Shown here: positions 49,126 to 62,043 of the stretch, piece by piece
How positions within the stretch are numbered: position 1 is the first letter of the stretch
Layout of the letters: every line of letters starts with the position of its first letter
Source: Setaria digitata
Taxonomy: Eukaryota > Nematoda > Chromadorea > Rhabditida > Setariidae
Length of the DNA: 64,000 bases
Assembly: GCA_003640385.1 (NCBI GenBank)
Contig: RCAB01000315.1
Location: 7,933-71,932 of the forward strand
Direction: 5' to 3'
Made by a program: the position numbers and the translations under genes
The notes under the pieces: generated by a model
What the model was told of the DNA's origin: nothing
The model's input: only the letters and a program-made list of their open reading frames with translations
The model's database searches: none

Positions 49126-51890
49126 CTTGTCGTACTGCTTATTTTAGTTCCAAAAAATATAGAATTTCGTTTACTCGTTATCTGAAAAATTTCTTGAAAT
49201 ATACTCATTTTTCATTACTAGAAAAAAGCCTCTCGATCGCTGCAAGTAAATAAATGAATATGTATACAAATACAAGAAAATTACTTCATCTAATGAAAGC
49301 GTTACCTAAAAAATATAAAAATTAATATGGGATATCAAACTGAAAATAACACATACCATTCTTACTACTTGACGCAATAGAGCAATGACAGTATTTCCAG
49401 GTTCTGGATATAGGATAAGGTAATTTCCATAGTACTCATCTTAGATTTGGAGGGAAATTCAATTGCAAAGAGGGAACGCTTGCAACAAAAATCCCTGCCC
49501 AATGAAAACCTCGACATCCCGATAATCTGGGATGGGAGGAAACCAAATGTGCGGGTCAGAGCACTCTCTAATGAATCACCACAACATACTAATCAAGAAG
49601 TTCTGGCATGATCAAAACAACATATATTTGAAATACCAATTCCAAACCTGAACCACTCCTGTTTATTGAACATGGAACTGTTGTTCTTACATTTTGAACA
49701 ACGTACGCGCAACTCCTTTCACTAGTAACTGCTTACTGTTATTAATCGGACGTCGTACTCACTTCACTCATTTTACATCACTACCAGGTAGTCAATTTTT
49801 GAGAAAATAAATACTTAAAATTCAAATTAATCGAGAGTAACATCCTGCATAGCATATTCAAGCTTAATCCAAGAACAAACAATGGTATTCTAAGTCCGAG
49901 TATTACCTGAGTTTACAACAATCACTCCAATCCCCACCTCTCATAGTAACAATAAGCTAAAACTAATTCCATATGCATCTGTTTTCATGACGAACTAATC
50001 GTATCCAGATAACAGAGGAAACCATACTTTAAATAGTATTCCCACTTCAGAACTATTTTTAATGAGATCACCAGGTTTTGAATAAATTCACAAGTCTAAC
50101 GAACGTGTCACGTGAACAGAATTCAGTAATTTCACAAGTGCCTCTTTAATTTTAACCTTATAGAATTGTTAGAAGATAATGAATGTGCATAACCATTTAG
50201 GCAAATTAATACCGCTTAGAATCTACTTTTCATATGGACAAATGTCACATATGTAAAAGAATCGGGCGTTCGATCTGACATGCGTGCATTTAACTACCGC
50301 TCAACTATCAACCTCAAGGACCCAACAAGTCTTCGCGCATGTACGTAATGTCCTCCCAACGTTTCAAGCAAATTATTAAATAAACTTCAGAAGTGTGCTA
50401 CTGAAATCACAGTTCATACTCATAAAGTGAAAAAGTCACGTCGACAAGTAGTCACACGGAAAGTCAACTTTGCTCTCAAACGATGTTTACATTATCTTTT
50501 CACTGCAGCATATAAACAAGACCGTAAACTAATTGCTGGGTGCTTCCCCTCCTCTTCAGTGTGTTTATGTACGCCAGGAGACACGTGAAACACGCGACAC
50601 TCCTTCCCTTCTCACTATTGCACCAGACCGACCTAATTTCACATCGCGTCATTTATGAAATTCCCCGCGATTCATACAGACACACACGCACGCTCAAGTA
50701 ATGTAAAAAGCCAAACAACCAATGAAAATTTCATGTCTCTCTCTCTCTCTCTCTCTCCCTTTCTCTGTCACCAGAGATGTAGAGAAAGTGGGGAAATGGT
50801 GGAGAGAAAAGAAGAATGGGGTGTGTGTAATGAGAGAAAAGAAAGCTTAGAGAAAATAGGGAAGAGATGTACAAAAAAAGTAAGAGAAAACAGAAAAAAA
50901 GATTGAAGAGAAGAAGAAAACAATTGAGCTAATCGATAACGAGAGCAGCTATAGAAAACAAGAAGAACTAGACATACAGAGAAGAAAAGACTAGAGTCAT
51001 TCTTACGGATGGCTATCAAGACCTCTCGTTTTGGCGTTTCGCTGCAGGTGGGCGGAGTTTACTTGGGAGGCGTGATTGCTTGCCGTTGTTGTTCACATGT
51101 TACGTACGTGGGTGGGTGACTTACATAGTTCTGTTTAACATGTAGATACGCAGTGCGTGGTTCATACTTACTTGCGACGCGTATGTTTTCACGTATATCG
51201 GTACACTAGCTAACACCTTTGTTCCATCAGCCTGACGGGCACACTTTTTATTGTACGGCAACGTGTAATTTTAACGTTCAGGTCACGTTAGTATGCAGAC
51301 TGTCTAATTAACCGACTGGTGCATGTGAACTTTTCATGTCCTAGGTGATGTACTGCACTGAAAATATTTAAGTAGTGCTATAAATCGCTTATAAAATACG
51401 TAAGATTAACTTCTGCTTGCTCAAAGATAAATGCTGTTGCATGCTTTGCCTTTTTTCATTATATGTGTTTACACTTGTTTTGTTAGCCAATTGATCCTTT
51501 TTATATATCTAAGTTGTGCTTGTGTAGTTTTCACTAGGAGAACATGTTTGTTTGCTTATAGCCATCAATGGCTTATTATTGACCCGATAAAAACGCATTA
51601 TTTGGCTTATTAGTTTGAGCTAACTTTTGTATTTGAGATGAAATGTTTTCTTTTGAAGTGGTGTTATTTGTAAAGTACTTCCATATTTTTATAGGGTAGT
51701 TATTTTCGCAGTGTCTTCGATAATACTTCTTTTAGATTGCAGTTCAGCTATTCTTGTCCTAATTTTTAGTGCTTATCAATTTCTTAACTTCCACATTTCA
51801 AGTAACTATAGTTCTCAGATTCAGATGGTGTAAATGTTCCTGATAATCGAGCTTTTATTTGTGTAGTTATAGCTGTCTACGAACAGTGAG
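49126..51890. other. Divergent intergenic region
   Basis: This holds the promoters of the zinc-finger gene (minus) and of abtm-1 (plus). The part from about 50.4 to 51.3 kb is locally more G+C-rich, with a (CT)n run at about 50734-50758 followed by some 200 bases that are strongly purine-biased on the plus strand. The open frames here (for example 50655-50906) follow that bias and do not look like proteins. Confidence 0.55.
50734..50758. repeat. (CT)n dinucleotide repeat
   Basis: An uninterrupted CT run leading into a purine-biased stretch (about 50775-50990) on the same strand. Confidence 0.85.
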
Positions 51891-54800
51891 ATGTTCTCAC
51901 GTCTTTTTTCAAAGTATTATTATAAAATTAAGATTGGAACTTACCTTTCAGATTGGTAAGCTTTTCCACGGGTTTTGGTAATGCGAATTACCTTACGCCA
52001 TTATGAATTACTTCCTCCGTACAATGCTTCAGAAGCAGTTCCATCTGTCAAATCGGCAGATGAAAATTTTTTATGTTAGTTTTGCATCATTTTGAGTAAA
52101 TAATTAATTAGCTAGTTTTATGTAAAATCAAATCTCTTGTTCACGGCATGCAGCAAAAATCAAAGGTTTGCTCGGCATTGGGCATTTGTGCTTGATCTTA
52201 TTAAATTTACTTTCTGAAGTTACAGCGCAGTTTTCTATTTGCTTCGAAGAGGAATCCAAAGACATCACAAAGCTCTATATGGAGACGTGTGCGGGGACAA
52301 ATCCGAAATTGCTTCCATCCTGGTGCAACTGACTTAGTACCGATGACGGTGAGATCTTTTGACCTTTGTTGAGTGATATAAATTTAACAAATATTTGAAC
52401 TAGAAAGGAAATTTAAGCTTAAAGCTGCAGTTACTTGAGTTGGAAATTCTTTTCCTGTCGTGGCATTTAAAAAGATTACTTAATTGCTAATTCCTGTATA
52501 GTAGATAAGTAAAAGTATACTGTAATGTTGGGCTGAATATATCATTACTTTACCGAAGTTATTAATTATTGATTTGCCGGAACTATTTATCCCTTTATGC
52601 AGTACTCTTTCGGCAAGCAGATATCGACAGTAGAACTGGTGAAAACGATGCTGCGATCTGTTTGGCCAAAAGAGAATTGGAGAATAAGGCGGCTTTATAT
52701 CTATTCAATGGTGCTGCTTGTTCTGGCAAAGGTATGTATAGGAACACTAACGGAATTTTTGTGGTTCCAATTTGAATTCTTATTAACTTACTAATTTATC
52801 TGTGGTTTAACCAGTAATTTTTATCTATTACTTTTACATGCAGGTATTAAATGTTTGCGTACCATTTTTGCTGAAGAATGTAATTAATTATTACAACGTA
52901 AGAGTACCAGTCGATTTGCAATTGAATGCGGATAGTTATAGCAGTATGTTTGGAGTTGCGGCATTTTCGATTATTATAGCTTGTATGATTTGTATCTCTT
53001 ATTATTGATGATTTCCTAGAACTTTTTCTACCAAGATCAAGGATTAAGATTAATACGATGGAGCCTTATTTATTTTCTGTTTCTCTTTTTCTTCCTGTTC
53101 AAATAAATCCTCTTTTACCCTAGATTGTTCTGTTCACAAATAAAATTAAATTAGTGTGCTAACATATTTGTAATTAGCAGTATTATAGATGGTGCTGCAC
53201 GAAGCGGTTCTGCGTTGTTTAATGAACTTCGAAACGCAGTATTTTCGCGCGTTGCTCAGTATAGTATTCGCAGTATTGCTCGACAAATTTTCCTTCATTT
53301 GCATTCTTTGGATTTATCATTTCATCTAAGCCGTCAAACGGGAGGCATGTCAAAAGCGATAGACAGGGGTACGCGCGGTATGGCATTTGTACAAAGTGCA
53401 CTGGTCTTTAATGTGGTACCGACAGCAGTTGAAGTTGCCATGGTATCAGGGTTGCTGGTAAGATATATGATCTCTAGAATCTTTTTTTTTTTTTTGTCAT
53501 TTATGTAATTTAATATCGATTTGAACTTAATTTTGTATCAGTCCATACATCTACAACTTTTTTCTTTCCAGTATTTGAACTGTGGTCCATCATTTACAAT
53601 CGCAACATTGGGTTGCCTTTCTACTTACACTATTGCTACGCTAGGAATAACCCAGTGGAGGACTAAATTTCGACACCAGATGAATGAGGCTGACAACGAA
53701 GCAAGCAATCGTGCTGTCGACTCATTAATCAACTATGAAACTGTGAAAGTAATAGTTATAAAATAAAGGCAGTTATGAGTTTTGCGGAAAATTTCAGCGA
53801 TCAATTTTAGTTCTGACTAATTCTTCTGTTTCTGAAAATTGGAAAATCTGTAGAACGAACAAATCCATCATTTCAGTATTTCAATAATGAAAATTTTGAA
53901 GCGGATCGATATGATTTCTTCCTAAAAAAATATGAAGTAGCAGCGCTGAAGACGAGCACATCTTTGGCGTTTTTGAATTTCGCTCAAAATGCAATATTTA
54001 GTAGTGGTCTTGTGGCTGTAATGTGTTTGGCAGCAACTGAAATTCAAAAAGGTAGTGTTGTTTGAAAAAATTTTTTGATTTAATGTAGATGGCAGAAAAT
54101 TCTATCCGAAATTTAAAATAAGTTCCAGTTTTCGAAATTTTAAATAAAATTTATGCTAACGTTTTTAAATACTTAACGCCAATGAAATTTTGAAAACTGA
54201 ATCTTACTTATTAAATAGTAATACATTTCTTGGGTAGACTAATATATTCAGTTCTCTACGCTTTGAATTTCATTAGTGATCTTGAGAAACAAAAAAGGAT
54301 TGGTGAGTAAAAAAAGTTTATTTTTGCGTCAGGTTGAAGGAAGCTTAGCATCCATTTGCACATAATAATATGTCTTAAAGATTAAAGAATGTCATTATTA
54401 TAACAACAATTCAAAAACAATCTCTTTGTGCGGAAAAAAAATTTCGATGAAGTTAGTATTCACGAAAAATACGGCGATGCTTCTTGTTTGGACTATTTTT
54501 AGAAATTTTAAAGTGATAGAATTCTAGGCACAATGAATGTTGGCGATCTCATACTTGCTAATACATTATTGTTTCAATTATCAGTCCCATTGAATTTTTT
54601 GGGTTCTGTATATCGGGAAATAAAGCAAGGATTAATAGATATGCAACTTATGTTTTCATTACTTTATTTAAAAAGCAATATAACTGTAAGTTTCTTTGAG
54701 AGTGTGTATTTTTGTTTTTTAAAAACTCGCATTGGTTTTTTTTTGTCGGAATAGTTCATTTGGAACTTTTTATATATTAGCTCAAGTTTTTCTTGACGAT

Positions 54801-56798
54801 GATCCATGCTTAACTCTGTGTATATCTTACGAAAATTTTGGAACTTAGAACTGAAATGAATGGAATTCAAGCTGGCATAAATGGCTTAGGTTTTAAATTG
54901 ATGGCATAATGGGTTTCAGGAAAAACCAAATGCGCAGCCTCTGAAAGTTAGTTTAGGAAATTCGTCGATATCGTTTAGGAATGTAACATTTGGCTACCTT
55001 CCCGGACAACATATACTGAAAGGCCTGAATTTGGATATCCCATCGGGCAAAAAGGTGTGATTTATTTGATCACAACTGAAATATTTAATTAATGAATATG
55101 TTTCCTTGTCAGTATTCCTTCTTTTCTATAGGTCGCAATAGTGGGTGGTAGTGGAACCGGTAAATCAACAATTGTGCGGCTTTTATATCGGTTATTTGAT
55201 CCGGTGGATGGTGAAATCTGCATTAATGGTCAGAAAATTGGTGATGTGCAACTTGGAAGTTTGAGGAAAATGATTTCTATTGTACCCCAAGTCAGATTTT
55301 ATTATTTTTCTTAATTTTTGTAATATTAACTGCTGATGTTTCTACAGTTATGTTGTATAAAAAGGAGCAGAATCAGAAGTACAAAGAGAGAGTCTTTCTA
55401 CTATTTTTTCAGGACAATTAAAGCCAACATAAAATTTTCAGGATTCAGTACTTTTCCATGATACCATATTCTATAATATACAGTATGGGAATCCAACTGC
55501 ACCTAAAGAAGAGGTGAATTGCGTTTTTTCTTTGTTCTTGAGAAGATATTTCATTTGTTGATATCCACTGCTTTATTTTTACTGATTTCAGGTTTTTCAT
55601 GTGTCGAAATTAGCAAATTTGCACGACTCAGTGATGCGATTCAAAGATGGTTATGACACTGTTGTTGGGGAAAGAGGTTTGAAGCTGAGTGGAGGAGAAA
55701 AGCAGCGAGTTGCTATTGCTCGAGCAATACTCAAGAATTCTCCTATTATAGGTAGTGATTTAGGTTTAATAGTGTTAGTTTGTGTGCTTGTCTTTTAGAT
55801 TAATAATATCAGTGTAACTTGCTGACATATAGACTATGAATAGTGCCTAGAAGCAAGTATCATACACTGAATCCTTCAAAATTCGCAGCTTTTGATTACA
55901 GTTAAGGCTAGTTAGGTTTAGCACTTTTTTCTTTCTTTTTTCGAAGTTTGTAATGAGTCAGTTATTAAAAATGTTGCTTAACAAATTTTATGATACATGA
56001 AGTGGTAGAGTATTCTTTGACTATTAAAATTAGAAGAAATATTTCATTGTTTTATTTGTAGTGCATTTTGCTGAAGGATAATTGACTGATAAATCTGTCT
56101 GAGAATTACTGCAGCACTGTGTACTCCTACTTCGAGCTATAAAATTCCGCACATCTTGCTTTTTTGATAGAGAATCATATGCTCGTTTAATTCCTTCTCG
56201 ACTATCTTTTTGTGAGTTTACGACAATAATTGCAGTTTATGATGAAGCAACTTCTTCATTAGATGCTTTGACGGAAGAAAGTATTATGAGTTCGATGCGA
56301 AACGCTGTACAGCAGCGCACTTCATTATTTATTGCCCATCGTTTAGCTACAATTGTTGATGCTGATATTATTTATGTGCTAGAAAATGGAAAGGTATTCT
56401 CGTATTTCCTGGATTCCTTGGACAGTTTAAGCTTTTAAGCTGGAAAATATTGCTAAATGGCTTCCTGTATTGCCTAGTTACTACTATAGCAAACATTTTA
56501 TATACTTGGTTTGGCATATACCGAAGAAATTCAGTTTGTGAATATTAAATATAGCCTACCCAAGCAGTTCTGGATAAATATGAGTGTTTTCTTCCAGGTA
56601 ATTGAAAGCGGTTCTCACTTCGAACTACTTGCGAAACCCGATAGTCATTATTCGAATCTCTGGAAATCACAACATAAATATGCTGGCGTGGTACGACCGG
56701 AACAACTAACTACACATAAATATAAGCAGGAGCAGTTACATTTCGACAATATTCGTGACAATGGCTGTTGTAGGTCAGGTGGCGGATGTAAACGTTAA
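51891..56798 (+). CDS. abtm-1: Mitochondrial ABC half-transporter, ABCB7/Atm1 family
   Basis: Members export a glutathione-linked sulphur species from mitochondria for cytosolic Fe-S assembly. Fourteen exons, all in frame, give 704 aa: 51891-51955, 52231-52348, 52603-52731, 52844-52982, 53189-53457, 53572-53748, 53877-54051, 54528-54685, 54920-55054, 55132-55290, 55442-55513, 55592-55751, 56236-56393, 56598-56798. The N-terminus is Arg/Ser-rich and poor in acids ([15 protein letters not shown]), as in a mitochondrial presequence. The six-helix ABC domain contains [20 protein letters not shown] and NYETVK, typical of Atm1. Walker A (GGSGTGKST) is at 460-468, the signature LSGGEKQ near 564, Walker B (VYDEA) near 586-590 and the H-loop His near 620. 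The C-terminus ends in a short Cys-rich tail, as in human ABCB7. Exon 5 uses the acceptor TATTATAG at 53188, which restores the conserved [14 protein letters not shown]. Confidence 0.95.
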
Positions 56799-57218
56799 AT
56801 TATATAAAAATTTGTAGCTGCTGTTTGTTTTCTCTTTTTCTGCTCAGGTGGATACGATCATCTTTCCTACTTTTTGTTCGAAAATTTTTTAGAGCTTGGT
56901 GCAATTTTAACAGAATTTACTAAAATTTTTGTCGGAGTCACTGTTTGAGATTTGTTTTTATTAACCTTGAAATGTTTTTTTTTGGTTATTGGAGATAAGA
57001 AAAAAGGAATCTTATTTCCCAGTCAGCATTGGGTAGGAAAAAGTTATAAAGGAAACAAATTACTCACATGTATATGTCCATAATTTTTGGGTTGAACGTT
57101 AGTTGTATCCAGTGATTGGATCTTTCTTGACCGAATTACTGAGAATAATTGAGTTGAAGATAAGCTTATTATTTAGGATTTAAAACTTTTTTTTCTTTTT
57201 TTTCTTTTGCAAATTTTC

Positions 57219-57251
<33 letters not shown>

Positions 57252-58809
57252 TGCTGCATAAGATTGGATAGGTGGGATTTGTTTTTCTCTGTTTCCATAT
57301 TTCTTATTAATCATTCACTCTTCCTGTCAAATTTGTAATCTTTCATTATGTTCATAACTATTTTCGGGTAATTTTGTAAGCCCTGTTTCACCCAGTTTCC
57401 CGGAAAGTCATCCCTTACATTTAACTTCACTTAACTTTTATCATTATCTCCAACTTCTTTTTAGTTTTTCTTATTATTTTCAGTTTATTGATTAAATAGT
57501 AAAGAAACTTTAGTAGGCGTTGTTTCAGTTTCTTAAATATGGGAAGAGTTTAAGCTCATGCTCTATCAAATTTTATCAGCATTTTTAAATTGTGCGACTT
57601 CTGCTCTCAAAACTAAAGGGTTTGAGCCAAGTTTTCTTTTTAAATAGTTCAAAAATTGGAATGAATATTCACGAAGATCCAGAAAGAAACGATTAAAAAA
57701 AAAAATGAAATTTTGAAAAGGAGTAAGTAATTAGAAGGATCTTGCTCATTACTATTGAAATATTAAAAAGGTCCTGGAAATTTGGCTTCAGTATTTTGGA
57801 AGACTTGTCATCTTTTTAATTTCTTTTTCTTTTTAATAGATTTATTCTCTTTTCTTAGATAAAAATTGCAAGCCGAAAAAGAACGCAAAATGTAGACATT
57901 CCGATTGTCAAAGTGGCAGTGGTCGCTTATCACTTCAATTGTATTTTTCTTTTTCACACTCTTTTATTATAAACGGCGGTCATTAATATATGCTTAATTT
58001 TGTATATTGCTAATTTTGTAGATTACTTGGTATATGTGCGACTCAAAATTATTGCATGGAAAATGCCACATCGGATTAACGAGATCGGGGAAATTTTTTT
58101 AATAGATCAGAAATTTAAGAAAAACCCCTGCCTAGACCAAAAATACTTAAATTTAAAAAAATAGAATATTTTCCAGCTAGATGCAAAAGTAAGTGATCTG
58201 CAACGCACTAGTGTATTGCAAAATCTTAATAAATTACTGATCTGAAGAATTCTGTAGACGATTATCAATTACCGGTTAACAAATAGTTTTTGATGAGCTC
58301 TTCATTGTGAAACTTGATATTCTTGCCGCGTTTTTTAGGCATATTTTTATTTGGTGTTGTAACGGGTCTGCATATGTTCTTATTGAAATTTCTTGAGTGT
58401 TATAAATAAATTTGAAGCTGAATTTTTTTGTATTACCAGTCGTTCAAACGGTAATTCTGTAATTTTTGTATTTAATACGATTTTCTGGCTGGAGTTGATT
58501 CTAGAATAATGAAGAAATTCAATTTCATGTTAAGATTGATTTTTGGAGATATGGAAATTAGGATAAAGTCTTGACGCTTTTATGCTTGTACTGCATATTG
58601 TAATCTTGTAACAGCTACGCCAAGCAGTTAGCGTTCTGCACATTACATACGTAGGTAACGACGTGAGTAGTCTCTATTACATTAAAATAACTAATAATTT
58701 AAATGACACCTAGTTCAGCGTGTTTACTGCCTCATTGGGAGAGAAATTACTGTAGTTTATTTAGAGAGCGAGAATTTTTAGCTAAAGATATTAATTAGCA
58801 CTGACGAAG
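56799..58809. other. Intergenic
   Basis: This holds the 3' UTR of abtm-1 and the 5' flank of the TMEM50 gene. It includes a long T-rich tract at about 57185-57250, with an uninterrupted T run of roughly 30 at its end. No coding exon is supported. Confidence 0.55.
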
Positions 58810-59966
58810 ATGTCGGGATGTTTCGATCAATTCAACTATAGTTGTGACATCGATTGGGATTCAAAGCGAAATGCAGTAGCGTCTTGTATTTCATCAGCTA
58901 TGGTAAGTGGTTTCTTCGTTTCTTCTCTTTTCCACAGAGTGCGGGAAAGTTTAGTTCGGACTGCTTAAAAGAGGGTTTTCCAACTTATTCGCAGGAAGTG
59001 GTGTTTTGCGGTGTGTATAATCGTGCACGCAATCTGGCTGTAGTTTTATTTAAAATGCATGCTAGGTATGAATGCCACTATTTTTAGAAGGTTAATCAGA
59101 ATTATATAGTTAAATTTGTCGTTCTGTGATTTTTCCGTTTAATTTCATTGTTACTCACAGGACTGTTACACACATTGACTGTTCTAGTTTTTTATTGGGT
59201 GGTGGTTGATGATAGATACGACAGCAATTTACACCCCTATTGGTCAATGGAACAATGTCTATATTATTGTTACAATTTGTGGAACTGTTGCCATGTTCAT
59301 GTAAGCTTATATTATTATAAAATCTGTCAAAAGTATATAGTTGGAAATATATGGTTTCTTTGCTTTACACTGCAAATAATATTCCATATTCGATACTTAT
59401 AATTCAGCACTACAAATCTACACGCAACTGCCTTAACTCTTTATTTGAATTGTAGGGTGAATGCTGTTTCAAATAGTCAAGTTCGGGGCGAATCTATGAA
59501 CGAAAATATTTTGGGTACCAAAGGTTGCTTTCTGTAATCTAGTAATGTTGTTATTTCTTGTCATTATTTGAAAGAAAAATTTTACGGAAAACATCTTATT
59601 ATACATATCTCTAGCTTCCAATAATCAATGTCTGCGGTCATATCAACCACCACTCGACTGCTTTTTGAGGGATTTTGAGTGACGCTTTTTCGAAATCTCA
59701 TTTTTAATTATGGTACCACATCTACTTGTAATGCACTCTATTTACCTTGTGCGTTGCCTTCAGGATCTCGGTTATGGCTGATGTTGGGTTTTGTGCTTTC
59801 ATTTGCGTCGCTGGTTGCCGCTTTATGGATTATGTTTGCGGATTATGTATTGGTGACTGGTGATCATCCGATATGGCCAGGAGTTGCGCTTTTTCTTCAT
59901 AACTTTTTGATTTTCATCTCTTCACTTGTCTATAAATTTGGTCGAACAGAGGAGCTGTGGGGGTAA
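58810..59966 (+). CDS. TMEM50 (SMP1) family four-helix membrane protein
   Basis: Four exons, 58810-58902, 59188-59300, 59456-59523 and 59764-59966, are in frame and give 158 aa; human TMEM50A is 157 aa. Recognisable blocks are CDIDWDSKRNAVAS near the start, FFIGWWLMIDTTAIY in helix 1, VNAVSNSQVRGES between helices 2 and 3, and the C-terminal VYKFGRTEELWG. The family is conserved in animals and sits in the endomembrane system, with little known biochemistry. Exon 2 starts at the acceptor GTTCTAG (59181-59187). The nearer ACAG at 59160 opens a frame that loses the conserved helices. An open frame at 58921-59085 inside intron 1 is not homologous to the family and is left out. Confidence 0.93.
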
Positions 59967-62043
59967 TAGTTGACTGTTGAATTTATGAAAGCTGCAGCTA
60001 CTTCTGGCCTCTAAAAATTGTACAAGCTATCGAGCTATTCGTGAATTTTACAGCAGCGAAGTTTGTATGATGTTCTATTTCGTTTTATCTTGCTGAAGCT
60101 GCTTGTTTTGCTCAAAATTCGAGCTGAAATTCCCTTAATCTGAAGATTTTAAAGAATGCGAAGGAAACACAGAAATGTTAGCCTCTTACTGTTGGAGTTA
60201 AATCCTAAATCGGTCGCGAAAACTTGCCAATCCATGTTTGTTTATACGTTGATTCAGGTACTCATTGTACTTTGGTTACTTGGTTTCCCTGTTTTTTCCC
60301 ACACTCGACTTAGAAACTACAACTGCTTTTAACACCCTTACCATGGCATTTCTGGAATTAAACTCCAGACCTGCCATCCTTATGTGCTATTGTGAATCAT
60401 GAATCACATCTCGCTTTTGCCCAAGATTGCTACGCAACTACTGCTTTTAGTGTCAATTTGTCATTTATAAGAAAATCGATTAACAAATTAAATATGCAAA
60501 GCATGTAAATCAGTAAATTATTTCTGTCCAAGAAATATTATTTCTTGCAAATGATTATAAACCTTAGTGTCTGAAGACTTCTAAAATAAATGAAAGTGCA
60601 ATTCCCGGAACTCTTACTAGTATGATAATACTGGGAGAGAAAAAATTGTAATTTGTCTTCCAAGATACATTAAATAAAGCAAACATTTTGAAGTGAAATA
60701 AGAACTGTCAAATGTATACCAAGTTCTACAACATTCCCAATACTTCATAACACCGTTAGAGACACAAAATCACTCAGAAAATTTGACTGGGCAGAAACAC
60801 AGTTTTAGAATTTGCAAGCGATTCTAACTACATTTCTCCATATGAATTTATAAAACATGAAGAAAAATGAGGACAGCATTCTATTTCTGGAAAGTGGGCT
60901 CATTTAATATGACAAAAGCACTGGAAGTGATAGACATCCCTGCACTGATAATAATAATAATAGCCTTAAGCAACGAGCGTGCTCGAATTAAGTGATCGAA
61001 CTAGTCTATAATGAAGAATATGAATAACATTCCGATAAGACCACTTCAAAAGGACGAAAGCAAAAATTTCCGAGTGTCCAGAGCGATTTAAGCTGTACAG
61101 AAGAGGTAGGAGACGACGAAGACTATGGTACAGATACAACTTCCAATAACCATTCGCTCAAGGAAAAAGAGCAACTCATTCAGTGGAGCTGGACATCGGT
61201 TCGTAATAAAAAAAAAAATCAAACATGTTCGATATCAGACTTATGATTCTCGTCAATTTGTTAAATTGACGAGAACTGAGAGCCTACAATAAAAAGGGTA
61301 CAATCATAAATAAGATCGAAAAAGATGAAATGGAGAGGCTAAAATTATATACTGCAAGGTAAAACACATATGTGTACGTATGCGAATGCTTGGAATAAAA
61401 AAGTTTGATTTGCAAAATACAGTAAGTTCCCAATAAATTCAACTTGAAACAAAATATAAGTATCGGAAGCATCACTGCATGCATTATTCAGGGCTACAAA
61501 TGTAACGCTGTAAAGAAAGGAACTTAGATGTTTTATCCCTAGCATAATTTTCGAAACTGATTAATGTTGCGTAGACATTCATCGTCTAAACATATAGTTC
61601 CAGTGCCCAAAAAGTTTATGATTCAAAGAAAATTCTGCAAAAATACTCAAATATGGAGAATGGACCAGTTTCAAATATATTACGGAAACTTACTGGGTTT
61701 AACATGAAACTTATAAATGTGAAAAAAGTGGGTTCTTCTGAATCCTTAATCCCTGCTGTCCATTCCATCCAGCACTACTACACTTCAATCATACAAGCAA
61801 GTAATTTTACTAGAAAAACTATGAAGTAAAAGAAAATTCCTTCGAATGGATCCAAAAGGAATATTATGAACCATCAGTTAATTCAGACATCTGAAATATC
61901 CCTTCCTAAATTTAGAGATCTATGGAAACAGAAGTAAACGATTTACTTAACCGCTTTATAGACAAAATTTCCTATCGGATTAGCATCATTGAACGAAGAA
62001 AAAAAAGGTCGTTAGAAATACGTTTTGCTTCTCTTTCTTTTAA
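59967..62043. other. Convergent intergenic interval
   Basis: The TMEM50 gene (plus) and the four-helix protein gene (minus) converge here. No coding exon is supported on either strand. It contains a perfect hairpin at 61247-61275. Confidence 0.55.
61247..61275. repeat. Perfect 13-bp inverted repeat, 3-nt loop
   Basis: The arm TTCTCGTCAATTT (61247-61259) is followed by GTT and then its exact reverse complement AAATTGACGAGAA (61263-61275). It could form a cruciform in DNA, or a hairpin in an RNA from either strand. It lies between convergent genes; no function is claimed. Confidence 0.9.

Noticed and set aside
50240..50345. Possible tRNA-like segment (TTCGATCTGAC and nearby short complementary runs)
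   Set aside because: No consistent acceptor stem, anticodon loop or T-loop pairing could be drawn.
50655..51019. Plus and minus open frames in the purine-rich stretch upstream of abtm-1
   Set aside because: They follow a CT/GA compositional bias, show no domain and lack exon context; treated as promoter-region low complexity.
53180..53188. Acceptors TTAGCAG before abtm-1 exon 5
   Set aside because: Using them creates an immediate in-frame stop; the acceptor ending at 53188 restores the conserved AYG..R.G.ALFNE.
59148..59402. Frame of 84 residues overlapping TMEM50 exon 2
   Set aside because: It is in the wrong frame; only the frame opened by the acceptor at 59187 gives the conserved FFIGWW and the VNAVSNSQVRG continuation.
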